Positions 35,736 to 48,260 of a stretch of 64,000 nt of DNA are shown one piece after another. Made by a program: the position numbers and the translations under genes. The notes below the pieces were generated by a model. It saw nothing but the letters and a program-made list of their open reading frames with translations. It was not told where the DNA came from and ran no database searches. Position 1 is the first letter of the stretch. Each line of letters starts with the position of its first letter. The DNA comes from Petrolisthes cinctipes. Lineage: Eukaryota > Arthropoda > Malacostraca > Decapoda > Porcellanidae. Where the stretch lies: contig JAWQEG010000470.1 of NCBI GenBank assembly GCA_033782935.1, positions 2,542,001 through 2,606,000 on the forward strand. The letters are read 5' to 3'.

Positions 35736-37800
35736 TACTCCGTGGTAGAGTATTTTTAATATACAGGCCCAAAAGATGCTGAAAATCGATATTTTAGTTG
35801 CCCAAAGTCAATATGTGTATGCATCTTCTGTACCCGTTTATATCTCAAATTCAGGCTCAAAACACCAGAAAATTCGATATTTTTGGGTTCCAGAAGCGAT
35901 CTGTACATGCCTACCTGGTGCTAGAATTTTTTAAATTTATGGGTCCAAATCATGCTAAAAATCGATATTTTAGGTGCCCAAAGTCGATATGTGCATGCAT
36001 CTTCTGTACCCGTTTATATCTCAAATTCAGGCTCAAACCACCCGAAAATTCGATATTTTTGGGTCCCAGAAGCGATCTGTACATGCCTAATCCGTGTTAG
36101 AGTATTTTCAAAATACAGGCCCAAAACATGCTGAAAATCAATATTTTAGGTGCCCAAAGTCGATATGTGCATGCATCTTCTGTACCCGTTTATATCTCAA
36201 ATTCTGGTTCAGAGCACCCGAAAATTCGATATTTTTGGGTCCCAGAAGCGATCTGTACATGCCTACTCCGTGTTACAGTATTTTCAATAAACAGGCACAA
36301 AACATGCTGAAAATAGATATTTTAAGTGCCCAAAGTCAATATGTGTATGCATCTTCTGTACCCGTTTATTTCCCAAATTCAGGCTCAAAATACCCGAAAA
36401 TTCGATATTTTTGGGTCCCAGAAGCCATCTGTACATACCTACTGAGTGCTAAAATATATTGAAGTTATGGGGCCAAAACATGCTAAAAATCGATATTTTA
36501 GGTGTTCCAAGTCGATTTGTGCATGCATCTTTTGTACCCGTTTATATCTCAAATTCAGGCTCAAAACACCGGAAAATTCGATATTTTTGGGTCCCAGAAG
36601 CGATCTGTACATGCCTACTCAGTGCTAGAATTTTTTCAAAATATGGGCCCAAAACATGCTAAAAATCGATATTTTAAGTGCAAAAGGTCGATATGTTCAT
36701 GCATCTTCTGTACCCGTTTATATCTCAAATTCAGGCTCAAAACACCGGAAAATTCGATATTTTTGGTTCCCAGAAGCGATCTGTACATGCCTACTCCGTG
36801 TTAGAGTATTTTCAAAATACAGGTCCAAAACATGGTGGAAATCAATATTTTAGAGGCCCAAAGTCGATATGTGCATTCATCTTCTGTACCCGTTTATATC
36901 TCAAATTCAGGCTAAAAACACCCGAAAATTCGATATTTTTGTGACCCAGAAGCGATCTGTACATGCCTACTCCGTGTTAGAGTATTTTCAATATACAGGC
37001 CCAAAACATGCTGAAAATCGATATTTTAGGTGCCCAAAGTTAATATGTGTATGCATCTTCTGTACCCGTTTATTTCCCAAATTCAGGCTCAAAACACTCG
37101 AAATTTCGATATTTTTGTGTACCAGAAGCGATCTGTACATGCCTACTCCGTGTTAGTTTTTTCAAAATACAGGCACAGAACATGCTGAAAATCATTATTT
37201 TGGGTGCCAAAAGTCGATATGTGCATGCATCTTCTGTACCCGTTTATATCTTAAATTCAGGCTCAAAACACTCGAAAATTCGATATTTTTGGGTCTCAGA
37301 AGCGATCTGTACATGACTACTCCGTGTTAGAGTATTTTCAAAATACAGGCCCAAAACATGCTCAAAATCGATATTTTGGGTGCCCAAAGTCGATATGTGC
37401 ATGCATCTTCTGTACCCGTTTATATCTCAAATTCAGGCTCAAAACACCCGAAAATTCGATATTTTTTGGTCCCAGAAGCAATCTGTACATGCCTACTCCG
37501 TGGTATTGTATTTTCAATATACAGGCCCAAAACATGCTGAAAATCGATATTTTAGTTGCACAAAGACAATATGTGTATGCATCTTCTGTACCCGTTTATA
37601 TCCCAAATTCAGGCTCAAAACACCCGAAAATTCGATTTTTTGGGGTCACAGAAGCGATCTGTACATGCCTACTTAGTGCTAGAATATTTTCAAGATATGG
37701 GCCCAAAACATGGTAAAAATCGATATTTTAAGTGCCCGAAGTCGATATGTGCATGCATCTTCAGTACCCGTTTATATCTCAAATTCAGGCTCAAAACACC
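35250..37800 (+). repeat. 20-21-monomer HOR, copy 1
   Basis: About 2.55 kb that recurs downstream at an offset of 3692 bp (35270/38962, 35798/39490) and then 3514 bp (36656/40170, 37324/40838). The offset falls by about one monomer between 35.9 and 36.4 kb, so one monomer is absent from the second copy. Markers are TACCTGGTGCTAG, TTTTTAATATACAGG and GCTGAAAATCATTATTTTGG. Confidence 0.85.
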
Positions 37801-38941
37801 CAAAAATCAATATTTTTTGTCCCAAAAGCGATCTGTACATACCTACTCAGTGCTAGAATTTTTTCAAAATATAGGCTCAAAACATGCTTAAAATCGATAT
37901 TTTAGGTGTCAAAAGTCGATATGTGCATGAATCTTCTGTACCCGTTTATATCTTGAATTTAGGCTCAAAACACTCGAAAATTCGATATTTTTGGATCCCA
38001 GAAGCGATCTGTACATGACTACTCCGTGGTAGAGTATTTTCAAAATACAGGCCAAAAACATGCTCAAAATCGATATTTTGGGTGCCCAAAGTCGATATGT
38101 GCATGCATCTTCTGTACCCGTTTATATCTAAAAATCAGGCTCAAAACACCCTAAAATTCGAAATTTTTGGGTCCCACAAGCGATCTGTACATGCCTACTC
38201 CGTGTTAGAGTATTTTCAAAATACAGGCCCAAAACATGCTGAAAATCAATATTTTAGGTGCCCAAAGTCGATATGTGCATGCATCTTCTGTACCCGTTTA
38301 TATCTCAAATTCAGGTTCAGAACACGCGAAAATTCGATATTTTTGGGTCCCAGAAGCGATCTGTACATGCCTACTCCGTGTTAGAGTATTTTCAATATAC
38401 AGGCACAAAACATGCTGAAAATCGATATTTTAGGTGCCCAAAGTCAATATGTGTATGCATTTTCTGTACCCGTTTATATCCCAAATTCAGGCTCAAAACA
38501 CTTGAAAATTCGATCTTTTTGGGTCCCAGAAGCGATCTATATATGCCTACTCAGTGCTAGAATATTTTCAAGATATACGACCAAAACATGCTAGAAATCG
38601 ATATTTAATGTTTCCAAAGTCGATATGTGCTTGCATCTTCTGTACCCGTTTATATCTCAAATTCAGGCTCAAAACACACGAAAATTCGATATCTTTGTGT
38701 CCAAGAAGCGATCTGTACATGCCTACTCCGTGTTAGAGTATTTTCATAATACAGGCCCAAAACATGCTCAAAATCGATATTTTAGGTGCCCAAAGTCGAT
38801 ATGTGCATGCATCTTCAGTACCCGTTTATATCTCAAATTCAGGCTCAAAACACCCGAAAATTCAATATTTTTGGGTCCCAGAAGCGATCTGTACATGCCT
38901 ACTCAGTGCTTGAATGTTTTCAAAATATACGACCAAAACAT

Positions 38942-41314
38942 GCTAAAAATCGATATTTTAGGTGTCCACAGTCGATATATGTATGCATCATCCGTACCCG
39001 TTTATATCCCAAATTCATGCTCAAAACCCCCGAAAATTCGATATTTTTGAGTTCCAGAAGCGATCTGTACATACCTACTCAGTGCTAGAATATTTTCAAA
39101 ATATAAGCCCAGAACATGCTGAAAATCGATGTTTTGGGTGCCAAAAGTCGATATGTGCATGCATCTTCTGTACCCGTTTATATCTTAAATTCAGGCTCAA
39201 AACACTCGAAAATTCGATATTTTTGGATCCCAGAAGCGATCTGTACATAACTACTCCGTGTTAGTGTATTTTCAAAATACAGGCCAAAAACATGCTCAAA
39301 ATCGATATTTTGGGTGCCCAAAGTCGATATGTGCATGCATCTTCTGTACCCGTTTTTATCTCAAATTCAGGCTCAAAACACCCGAAAATTCGAAATTTTT
39401 GGGTCCCACAAGCGATCTGTATATGCCTACTCCGTGGTAGAGTATTTTTAATATACAGGCCCAAAAGATGCTGAAAATCGATATTTTAGTTGCCCAAAGT
39501 CAATATGTGTATGCATCTTCTGTACCCGTTTATATCCCAAATTCAGGCTCAAAACACCCGGAAATTCGATGTTTTTGGGTCCCAGAAGCGATCTGTACGT
39601 TTCTACCTGGTGCTAGAATTTTTTAAATTTATGGGCCCAAATCATGCTAAAAATCGATATTTTAGGTGCCCAAAGTCGATATGTGCATGCATCTTCTGTA
39701 CCCGTTATCTCAAATTCAGGTTCAGAACACCCGAAAATTCGATATTTTTGGGTCCCAGAAGCGATCTGTACATGCCTAATCCATGTTAGAGTATTTTCAA
39801 TATACAGGCACAAAACATGCTGAAAATCGATATTTTAGGTGCCCAAAGTCAATATGTGTATGCATCTTCTGTACCCGTTTATTTCCCAAATTCAGGCTCA
39901 AAATACCCGAAAATTCGATATTTTTGGGTCCTAGAAGCCATCTGTACATGCCTACTGAGTGCTAAAATATATTGAAGTTATTTGGCCAAAACATGCTAAA
40001 AATCGATATTTTAGGTGTTCCAAAGTCGATATGTGCATGCATCTTTTGTACCCGTTTATATCTCAAATTCAGGCTCAAAACACCCGAAAATTCGATATTT
40101 TTGGGTCCCAGAACCGATCTGTACATGCCTACTCAGTGCTAGAATTTTTTCAAAATATGGGCCCAAAACATGCTAAAAATCGATATTTTAAGTGCAAAAG
40201 GTCGATATGTTCATGCATCTTCTGTACCCGTTTATATCTCAAATTCAGGCTCAAAACACCGGAAAATTCGATATTTTTGGTTCCCAGAAGCGATCTGTAC
40301 ATGCCTACTCCGTGTTAGAGTATTTTCAAAATACAGGCCCAAAACATGGTGGAAATCAATATTTTAGGGGCCCAAAGTCGATATGTGCATGCATCTTCTG
40401 TACCCGTTTATATCTCAAATTCAGGCTAAAAACACCCGAAAATTCGATATTTTTGGGACCCAGAAGTGATCTGTACATGCCTACTCCGTGTTAGAGTATT
40501 TTCAATATACAGGTCCAAAACATGCTGAAAATCGATATTTTAGGTGCCCAAAGTTAATATGTGTATGCTTCTTCTGTACCCGTTTATTTCCCAAATTCAG
40601 GCTCAAAACACTCGAAATTTCGATATTTTTGTGAACCAGAAGCGATCTGTACATGCCTACTCCGTGTTAGTTTTTTCAAAATACAGGCACAGAACATGCT
40701 GAAAATCAATATTTTGGGTGCCAAAAGTCGATATGTGCATGCATCTTCTGTACCCGTTTATATCTTAAATTCAGGCTCAAAACACTCGAAAATTCGATAT
40801 TTTTGGGTCCCAGAAGCGATCTGTACATGACTACTCCGTGTTAGAATATTTTCAAAATACAGGCCAAAAACATGCTCAAAATCGATATTTTGGGTGCCCA
40901 AAGTCGATATGTGCATGCATCTTCTGTACCCGTTTATATCTCAAATTCAGGCTCAAAACACCCGAAAATTCGATATTTTTGGGTCCCAGAAGCAATCTGT
41001 ACATGCCTACTCCGTGGTATTGTATTTTCAATATACAGGCCCAAAACATGCTGAAAATCGATATTTTAGTTGCCCAAAGACAATATGTGTATGCATCTTC
41101 TGTACCCGTTTATATCCCAAATTCAGGCTCAAAACTCCCGAAAATTCGATTTTTTTGGGTCCCAGAAGCGATCTGTACATGCCTACTTAGTGCTAGAATA
41201 TTTTCAAGATATGGGCCCAAAACATGGTAAAAATCGATATTTTAAGTGCCCAAAGTCGATATGTGCATGCATCTTCAGTACCCGTTTATATCTCAAATTC
41301 AGGCTCAAAACACC
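38942..41314 (+). repeat. 20-21-monomer HOR, copy 2
   Basis: Copy of 35250-37800, one monomer shorter. It has a private 3-bp loss at 39700 (ACCCGTTATCTC for ACCCGTTTATATCTC). A single base separates GGTGTTCCAAAGTC here from GGTGTTCCAAGTC near 36502 in copy 1. Confidence 0.85.
40664..40679 (+). repeat. 174-bp monomer junction (2-bp loss), third site
   Basis: GTGTTAGTTTTTTC replaces GTGTTAGAGTATTTTC. The same form occurs at 32413 and 37150. The distances of 4737 and 3514 bp equal the HOR offsets, so the change predates those duplications. Confidence 0.82.
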
Positions 41315-44300
41315 CGTAAATTCAATATTCTTTGGTCCCAGAAGCGATCTGAACATACCTACTCAGTGCTAGAATGTTTTCAAAATATAGGCTAAAACAT
41401 GCTAAAAATCGATATTTTAGGTGTCCAAACTCGATATGTGCATTCATCTTCTGTACCCGTTTACATCCCAAATTCAGGTTTAAAACACTCTAAAATTCGA
41501 TATTTTTGGGTCCCAGAAGCGATCTGTACATGCCTACTCTGTGTTAGAGTATTTTCAATATACAGGCCCAAAGCATGCTGAAAATCGATATTTTTGGTGC
41601 CTTAAGTCAATATGGGTATGCATTTTCTGTAATCGTTTATATCTCAAATTCAGGCTCAAAAAACCCGAAAAATCGATATTTTTGGGTCCCAGAAGCGATC
41701 TGTACATGCCTACTCCTTGCTAGAATGTTTTCAAGATACAGACCCAAAACATGCTCAAAATCGATATTTTAGGTGTAAAAGGTCGATATGTGCATGCATC
41801 TTCAGTAACCGTTTATATCTCAAATTCAGGCTCAAAACACCCAAAAATCAATATTTTTTGGTCCCAGAAGCGATCTGTACATACCTACTCAGTGCTAGAA
41901 TATTTTCAAAATATAGGCTCAAAACATGCTTAAAATCGATATTTTAGGTGTCTAAAGTCGATATGTGCATGAATCTTCTGTACCCGTTTATATCTTGAAT
42001 TCAGGCTCAAAACACTCGAAAATTCGATATTTTTGGATCCCAGAAGCGATCATTACATGCCTACTCCGTGTTTAAGTATTTTCAAAATACAGGCCAAAAA
42101 CATGTTCAAAATCGATATTTTGGGTGCCCAAAGTCGATATGTGCATGCATCTTCTGTACCCGTTTATATCTAAAATTCAGGCTCAAAACACCCGAAAATT
42201 CGAAATTTTTGGGTCCCAGAAGCGATCTGTACATGCTTACTCCGTGTTAGAGTATTTTCAAAATACAGGCCCAAAACATGCTGAAAATCGATATTTTAGG
42301 TGCCCAAAGTCAATATGTGTATGCATCTTCTGTACCCGTTTATTTCCCAAATTCAGGCTCAAAACACCCGAAAATTCGATATTTTTGGGTCCCAGAAGCG
42401 ATCTGTACATGCCTACTGAGTGCTAAAATATATTGATGATATTGGGCCAAAACATGCTAAAAATCGATATTTTAGGTGTCCAAAGTCGATATGTGCATGC
42501 ATCTTTTGTACCCGTTTATATCTCAAATTCAGGCTCAAAACCCCCGAAAATTCGATATTTTTGGGTCCCAGAAGCGATCGGTACATGCCTACTCAGTGCT
42601 AGAATTTTTTCAAAATATGGGCCTAAAACATGCTAAAAATCGATATTTTAAGTGCAAAAGATCGACATGTTCATGCATCTTCTGTACCCGTTTATATCTC
42701 AAATTCAGGCTCAAAACACCGGAAAATTCGAAATTTTTGGTTCCCAGAAGCGATCTGTACATGCCTACTCCGTGTTAGAGTATTTTCAAAATACAGGCCC
42801 AAAACATGCTGGAAATCAATATTTTAGGTGCCCAAAGTCAATATGAGTATTCATCTTCTGTACCTGTTTATATCCCAAATTCAGGCTCAAAACACTTGAA
42901 AATTCGATATTTTTGGGTCCAAGAAGCGATCTATATATGCTTACTCAGTGCTAGAATATTTTCAAGATATACGACCAAAACATGCTAGAAATCGATATTT
43001 TAGTTGCCCAAAGTCGATATGTGCTTGCATCTTCTGTACCCGTTTATATCTTAAATTCAGGCTCAAAACACTCGAAAATTCGATATTTTTGGGTCCCAGA
43101 AGCGATCTGTACATGACTACTCCGTGTTAGAGTATTTTCAAAATACAGGCCAAAAACATGCTCAAAATCGATATTTTGTGTGCCAAAAGTCGATATGTGC
43201 ATGCATCTTCTGTACCCGTTTAAATCTCAAATTTAGGCTCAAAACACCCGAAAATTCAAAATATTTGGGTTCCAGAAGCGATCTGTATATGCCTACTCCG
43301 TGGTAGAGTATTTTCAATATACAGGCCCAAAACATGCTAAAAATCGATATTTTGGGTGCCCAAAGTCAATATGTGTATGCATCTTCTGTACCCGTTTATA
43401 TCCCAAATTCAGGCTCAAAACACCCGAAAATTCGACATTTTTGGGTCCCAGAAGTGATCTGTACATGCCTACTCAGTGCTAGAATGTTTTCAAAATATAT
43501 GCTCAAAACATGATAAAAATCGATATTTAATGTTTCCAAAGTCGATATGTGCATGCATCTTCTGTACCCGTTAATATCTCAAATTCAGGCTCAAAACACC
43601 CGAAAATTCGATATATTTGGGTCCCAGAAGCGATCTGAACATACCTACTCAGTGCTAGAATATTTTCAAAATATAGGCTCAAAACATGCTAAAAATCGAT
43701 ATTTTAGGTGTCCAAACTCGATATGTGCATGCATCTTCTGTACCCGTTTACATCCCAAATTCAGGTTTAAAACACTCTAAAATTCAATATTTTTGGTCCC
43801 AGAAGCGATCTGTACATGCCTACTCTGTGTTAGAGTATTTTCAATATACAGGCCCAAATCATGCTGAAAATCGATATTTTAGGTGCCCAAAGTTAATATG
43901 TGTATGCATCTTCTGTACCCGTTTATTTCCCAAATTCAGGCTTAAAACACTCGAAATTTCGATATTTTTGTGTACCAGAAGCGATCTGTACATGCCTACT
44001 CCGTGTTAGAGTATTTTCAAAATACAGGCCCAAAACATGCTAAAAATCGATATTTTAGGTGCAAAAAGTCGATATGTGCATACATCTTCTGTACCCGTTT
44101 ATATCTCAAAGTCAGGCTTAAAACAACCGAAAATTCTATATTTTTGGGTCCCAGAAGCGATCTGTACATGCCTACTCTGTGTTAGAGTATGTTTAAAATA
44201 CAGGCCCAAAACATGCTGAAAATCAATATTTTAGGTGCCTAAAGTCACTATGGGTATGCATCTTCTGTACCCGTTTATATCTCAAATTCAGGTTCAGAAC

Positions 44301-46640
44301 ACTCGAAAATTCGATATTTTTGGGTCCCTGAAGCGATCTGTACATGCATACTCCGTGTTAGAGTATTTTCAATATACAGGCCCAAAACATGCTAAAAATC
44401 GATATTTTAGGTGCCAAAAGTTAATATATGTATGCATCTTCTGTACTCGTTTATTTCCCAAATTCAGGCTCAAAACACTCGAAAATTCGATATTTTTGGG
44501 TCCCAGAAGCCATCTGTACATGACTACTCCGTGGTAGAGTATTTTCAATATACAGGCCAAAAACATGCTAATAATCGATATTTTGGGTGCCCAAAGTCAA
44601 TATGTGTATGCATCTTCTGTACCCGTTTATATCCCAAATTCAGGCTCAAAACACCCGAAAATTCAATATTTTTGGGTCCCAGAAGCGATCTGTGCATGCC
44701 TACTCAGTGCTAGAATTTTTTCAAAATATGTGCCCAAAACATGCTACAAATCGATATTTTAGGTGCCCAAAGTCAATATGTGCATGCATCTTCTGTACCC
44801 GTTTATATCTCAAATTCAGGCTCAAAACACCCGAAAATCAATATTTTTGGGTCCCAGAAGGGATCTGTGCATGCCTACTCAGTGCTAGAATGTTTTCAAA
44901 ATATAGGCTCAAAACATGTTAAAAATCAATATTTTATGTGTCCAAAGACGATATGTTCATGCATCTTCAGTACCCGTTTGTATCTCAAATTCAGGCTCAA
45001 AACACTCGAAAATTCAATATTTTTGGGTCCCAGAAGCGATCTGTGCATGCCTACTCAGTGCTAGAGTATTTTCAATATACAGGCCCAAAACATGCTCAAA
45101 ATCTATATTTTAGGAGCACAAAGTCAATCTGTGTATGCATCTTCTGTATCTGTTTATATCCCAAATTCAGGCTCAAAACACCCTAAAATTCGACATTTTT
45201 GGGTCCCAGAAGTTATCTGTACATGCCTACTCAGTGCTGGAATGTTTTCAAAATATACGCCCAAAACATGCTAAAAATCGATATTTTAGGTGCAAAAAGT
45301 CGATATGTGAATGCATCTTCTGTACCCGTTTATATCTCAAATTCAGGCTCAAAACACACGAAAATTCGATATTTTTGTGTCCCAGAAGCGATCTGTACAT
45401 GCCTAATCCGTATTAGAGTATTTTCAAAATACAAACTCAAAACATGCTCAAAATCGATATTTTGGGTGCCCAAAGTCAATATGTGTATGCATCTTCTTTA
45501 CCCGTTTATATCCCAAATTAAGACTCAAAACACCCGAAAATTCGATATTTTTGGGTCCCAGAAGCGATCTGTACATGCCTACTCAGTGCTAGAATATTTT
45601 CAAGATATGGGCCCAAAACAGGGTAAAAATCGATATTTTAAGTGCCTAAAGTCGATATGTGCATGCATCTTCTGTACCCGTTTATATCTCAAATTTAGGC
45701 TCAAAACACCCGAAAATTCTATATTTTTGGGTCCCAGAAGCGATCTGTACATGCCTACTCAGTGCTAGAGTTTTTTCAAAATATGGGCCCAAAACATGCT
45801 AAAAATATATATTTTTGGTGCAAAAAGTAGATATGTGAATGCATCTTCTTTACCCGTTTATATCTCAAATTCAGGCTTAAAACAACCGAAAATTCGATAT
45901 TTTTGGGTCCCAGAAGCGATCTGTACATGCCTACTCTGTGTTAGAGTATGTTTAAAATACAGGCCCAAAACATGCTGAAAATCAATATTTTAGGTGCCTA
46001 AAGTCAATATGGGTATGCATCTTCTGTACCCGTTTATTTCCCAAATTCAGGCTCAAAACACCCGAAAATTCGATATTTTTGGGTCCCAGAAGTGATCTGT
46101 ACATGCCTACTCAGTGCTAGAATTTTTTCAATATATGGGCCCAAATCATGCTAAAAATCAATATTTTAGGTGCCCAAAGTCAATATGTGCATTCATCTTC
46201 AGTTCCCGTTTATATCTCAAATTCAGGCTCAAAACACTTGAAAATTCGATATTTTTGGGTCCCAGAAGCGATCTGTATATGCCTACTCCGTGTTAGAGTA
46301 TTTTCAAATTACAGACCCAAAACATGCTGAAAATCAATATTTTAGGTGCCCAAAATCGAAATGTACATGCATCTTCTGTACCCGTTTATATCTCAAATTC
46401 AGGTTCAGAACACTCGAAAATTCGATATTTTTGGGTCCCAGAAGTTATCTGTACATGCATACTCCGTGTTAGAGTATTTTCAATAAACAGGCCCAAAACA
46501 TGCTTAAAATCGATTTTTAGGTTTCCAAAGTTAATATGTGTATGCATCTTCTGTACTCGTTTATTTTCCAATTTCAGGCTCAAAATACTCGAAAATTCGA
46601 TATATTTGGGTCACAGAAGCGATCTCTACATGCCTACACC
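41315..46640 (+). repeat. Heterogeneous satellite stretch
   Basis: Ordinary monomers of mixed subfamilies. Short matches are visible: 42380-42830 to 36400-36855 (offset 5974), 44020-44260 to 45780-46020 (offset 1759) and 45060-45500 to 52630-53070 (offset 7570). I see no unit in tandem and no non-satellite sequence. Confidence 0.75.
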
Positions 46641-47367
46641 TTGCTAGAAAGTTTTCAAGTTACAGACCCAAAACATAATCAAAATCGATATTTTAGGTGC
46701 AAAAAGTCGATATGTGCATGCATCTTAAGTACCCGTTTATATCTCAAATTCAGGCTCAAAATACCCGAAAATTTAACATTTTTGGGTCCCAGAAGCAATC
46801 TGTACATGCCTACTCAGTGCTAGAATGTTTTCAAGATACAGACCCAAAACATGCTCAAAATCGATATTTTAGGTGCCCAAAGTCGATATGTGCATGCATC
46901 TTCAGTAACCGTTTATATCTCAAATTCAGGCTCAAAACACCCGAAAATCAATATTTTTGGGTCCCAGAAGGGATCTGTGCATGCCTACTCAGTGCTAGAA
47001 TGTTTTCAAAATATAGGCTCAAAACATGTTAAAAATCAATATTTTAGGTGTCCAAAGTTGATATGTTCATGCAAATTCAGGACCCGTTTGTATCTCAAAT
47101 TCAGGCTCAAAACACCCGAAAATTCAATATTTTTGGGTCCCAGAAGCGATCTGTGCATGCCTACTCAGTGCTAGAATGTTTTCAAAATATAGGCTCAAAA
47201 CATGATTAAAATCGATATTTTAGGTGTCTAAAGTCGATATGTGCATGAATCTTCTGTACCCGTTTATATCTCAAATTCAGGCTCAAAACACCCGAAAATT
47301 CGATATTTTTGGGTCCCAGAAGCGATCTGTACATGCTTACTCAGTGCTAGAATTTTTTCAATATATG

Positions 47368-47455
47368 GGCCCAAATCATGCTAAAAATCGATATTTTAGG
47401 TGCCCAAAGTCGATATGTGCATGCATCTTCTGTACCCGTTTATATCTCAAATTCA
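47368..47455 (+). repeat. Half-monomer A (88 bp) of the exemplar
   Basis: Left half of the monomer. It aligns without gaps to half B at about 68% identity (60 of 88). Both start with GGCNCAAA and share TCGATATTTT at positions 21-30. Half A alone carries an alternating purine-pyrimidine tract at its positions 46-59, which includes the 8-bp palindrome TGCATGCA, and the A/T-rich ACCCGTTTATATCTC near its end. Two main haplotypes of this half recur in the array: one with CGATATGTGCATG and one with CAATATGTGTATG. Confidence 0.9.
47413..47426. other. 14-bp alternating purine-pyrimidine tract with TGCATGCA palindrome (exemplar)
   Basis: ATATGTGCATGCAT alternates purine and pyrimidine at all 14 positions and contains the perfect palindrome TGCATGCA at 47418-47425. 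It recurs in most half-A units of the window. The matching place in half B has a shorter 9-bp alternating tract, TGTACATGC. Alternating tracts with GC and TG steps can adopt left-handed DNA under supercoiling; no function is shown here. Confidence 0.6.
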
Positions 47456-47543
47456 GGCTCAAAACACCCGAAAATTCGATATTTTTGGGTCCCAGAAGCG
47501 ATCTGTACATGCCTACTCCGTGTTAGTGTATTTTCAAAATACA
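47456..47543 (+). repeat. Half-monomer B (88 bp) of the exemplar
   Basis: Right half of the monomer, paralogous to half A. Half-specific sequence is TGGGTCCCAGAAGCGATCTG and the region after CATGCCTACTC. The last 30 bp are the most variable part of the monomer. They define the main subfamilies: CAGTGCTAGAATATTTTC, CCGTGTTAGAGTATTTTC, CCTTGCTAGAATGTTTTC, TTAGTGCTAGAATTTTTT and a TATATTGAAG type. Confidence 0.9.
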
Positions 47544-48110
47544 GGCCCCAAACATGCTGAAAACCAATATTTTAGGTGCCCAAAGTCGATATGTGCATGC
47601 ATCTTCTGTACCCGTTTATATCTCAAATTCAGGTTCAGAACACCCGAAAATTCGATATTTTTGGGTCCCAGAAGCGATCTGTACATGCCTACTCCGTGTT
47701 AGAGTATTTTCGATATACAGGCCCAAAACATGCTGAAAATCGATATTTTAGGTGCCCAAAGTCAATATGTGTAGGCATCTTCTGTACCCGTTTATTTCCC
47801 AAATTCAATCTCAAAACACCCGAAAATTCGATATTTTTGGGTCCCTGAAGCGATCTGTACATGCCTACTCAGTGCTAGAATATATTGAAGATATGGGCCC
47901 AAAACATGCTAAAAATCGTCATTTTAGGTGCCCAAAGTCGATATGTGCATTCATCTTCTGTACCCGTTTATATCTCAAATTCAAGCTCAAAACACACGAA
48001 AATTCGATATTTTTGGGTCCCATAAGCGATCTGTACATGCCTACTCCGTGTTAGATTTTTTTTAAATACAGGCCCAAAACATGCTGAAAATCTATATTTT
48101 AGGTGCACAA

Positions 48111-48120
48111 AGTCAATCAA
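48111..48120 (+). repeat. 4-bp tandem duplication in half A (site 1)
   Basis: AGTCAATCAATATG has an extra AATC compared with AGTCAATATG, giving a monomer 4 bp longer at this point. The identical change is at 50401, exactly one HOR offset (2290 bp) away. Confidence 0.85.
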
Positions 48121-48260
48121 TATGTGTATGCATCTTCTGTATCCGTTTATATCCCAAATTCTGGCTCAAAACACCCGAAAATTCAACATTTTTGGGTCCC
48201 ATAAGCGATCTGTACATGCCTACTCCGTGTTAGAGTATTTTCAAAATACAGGCGCAAAAC

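Larger units (their letters stand above)
47368..47543 (+). repeat. Exemplar 176-bp monomer (half A + half B)
   Basis: This monomer is close to the common form and serves as the coordinate reference for the array. It begins at GGCCCAAA and ends just before the next GGCCCC at 47544. It holds half A (47368-47455) and half B (47456-47543), each exactly 88 bp. Landmarks in order are the core TCGATATTTT, the palindrome TGCATGCA, ACCCGTTTATATCTC, the second core TCGATATTTT, TGGGTCCCAG, GATCTGTACATGCC and a short A/T-rich dyad at the right end. Confidence 0.95.

Noticed and set aside
47388..47397. TCGATATTTT core as a yeast-type replication origin element
   Set aside because: It does not fit the ARS consensus, and the nearby GTTTATATCTC mismatches at several required positions.
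47434..47450. TTTATATC as a TATA-type promoter in each half A
   Set aside because: It is a plain A/T-rich repeat element with no downstream gene and no other promoter elements.
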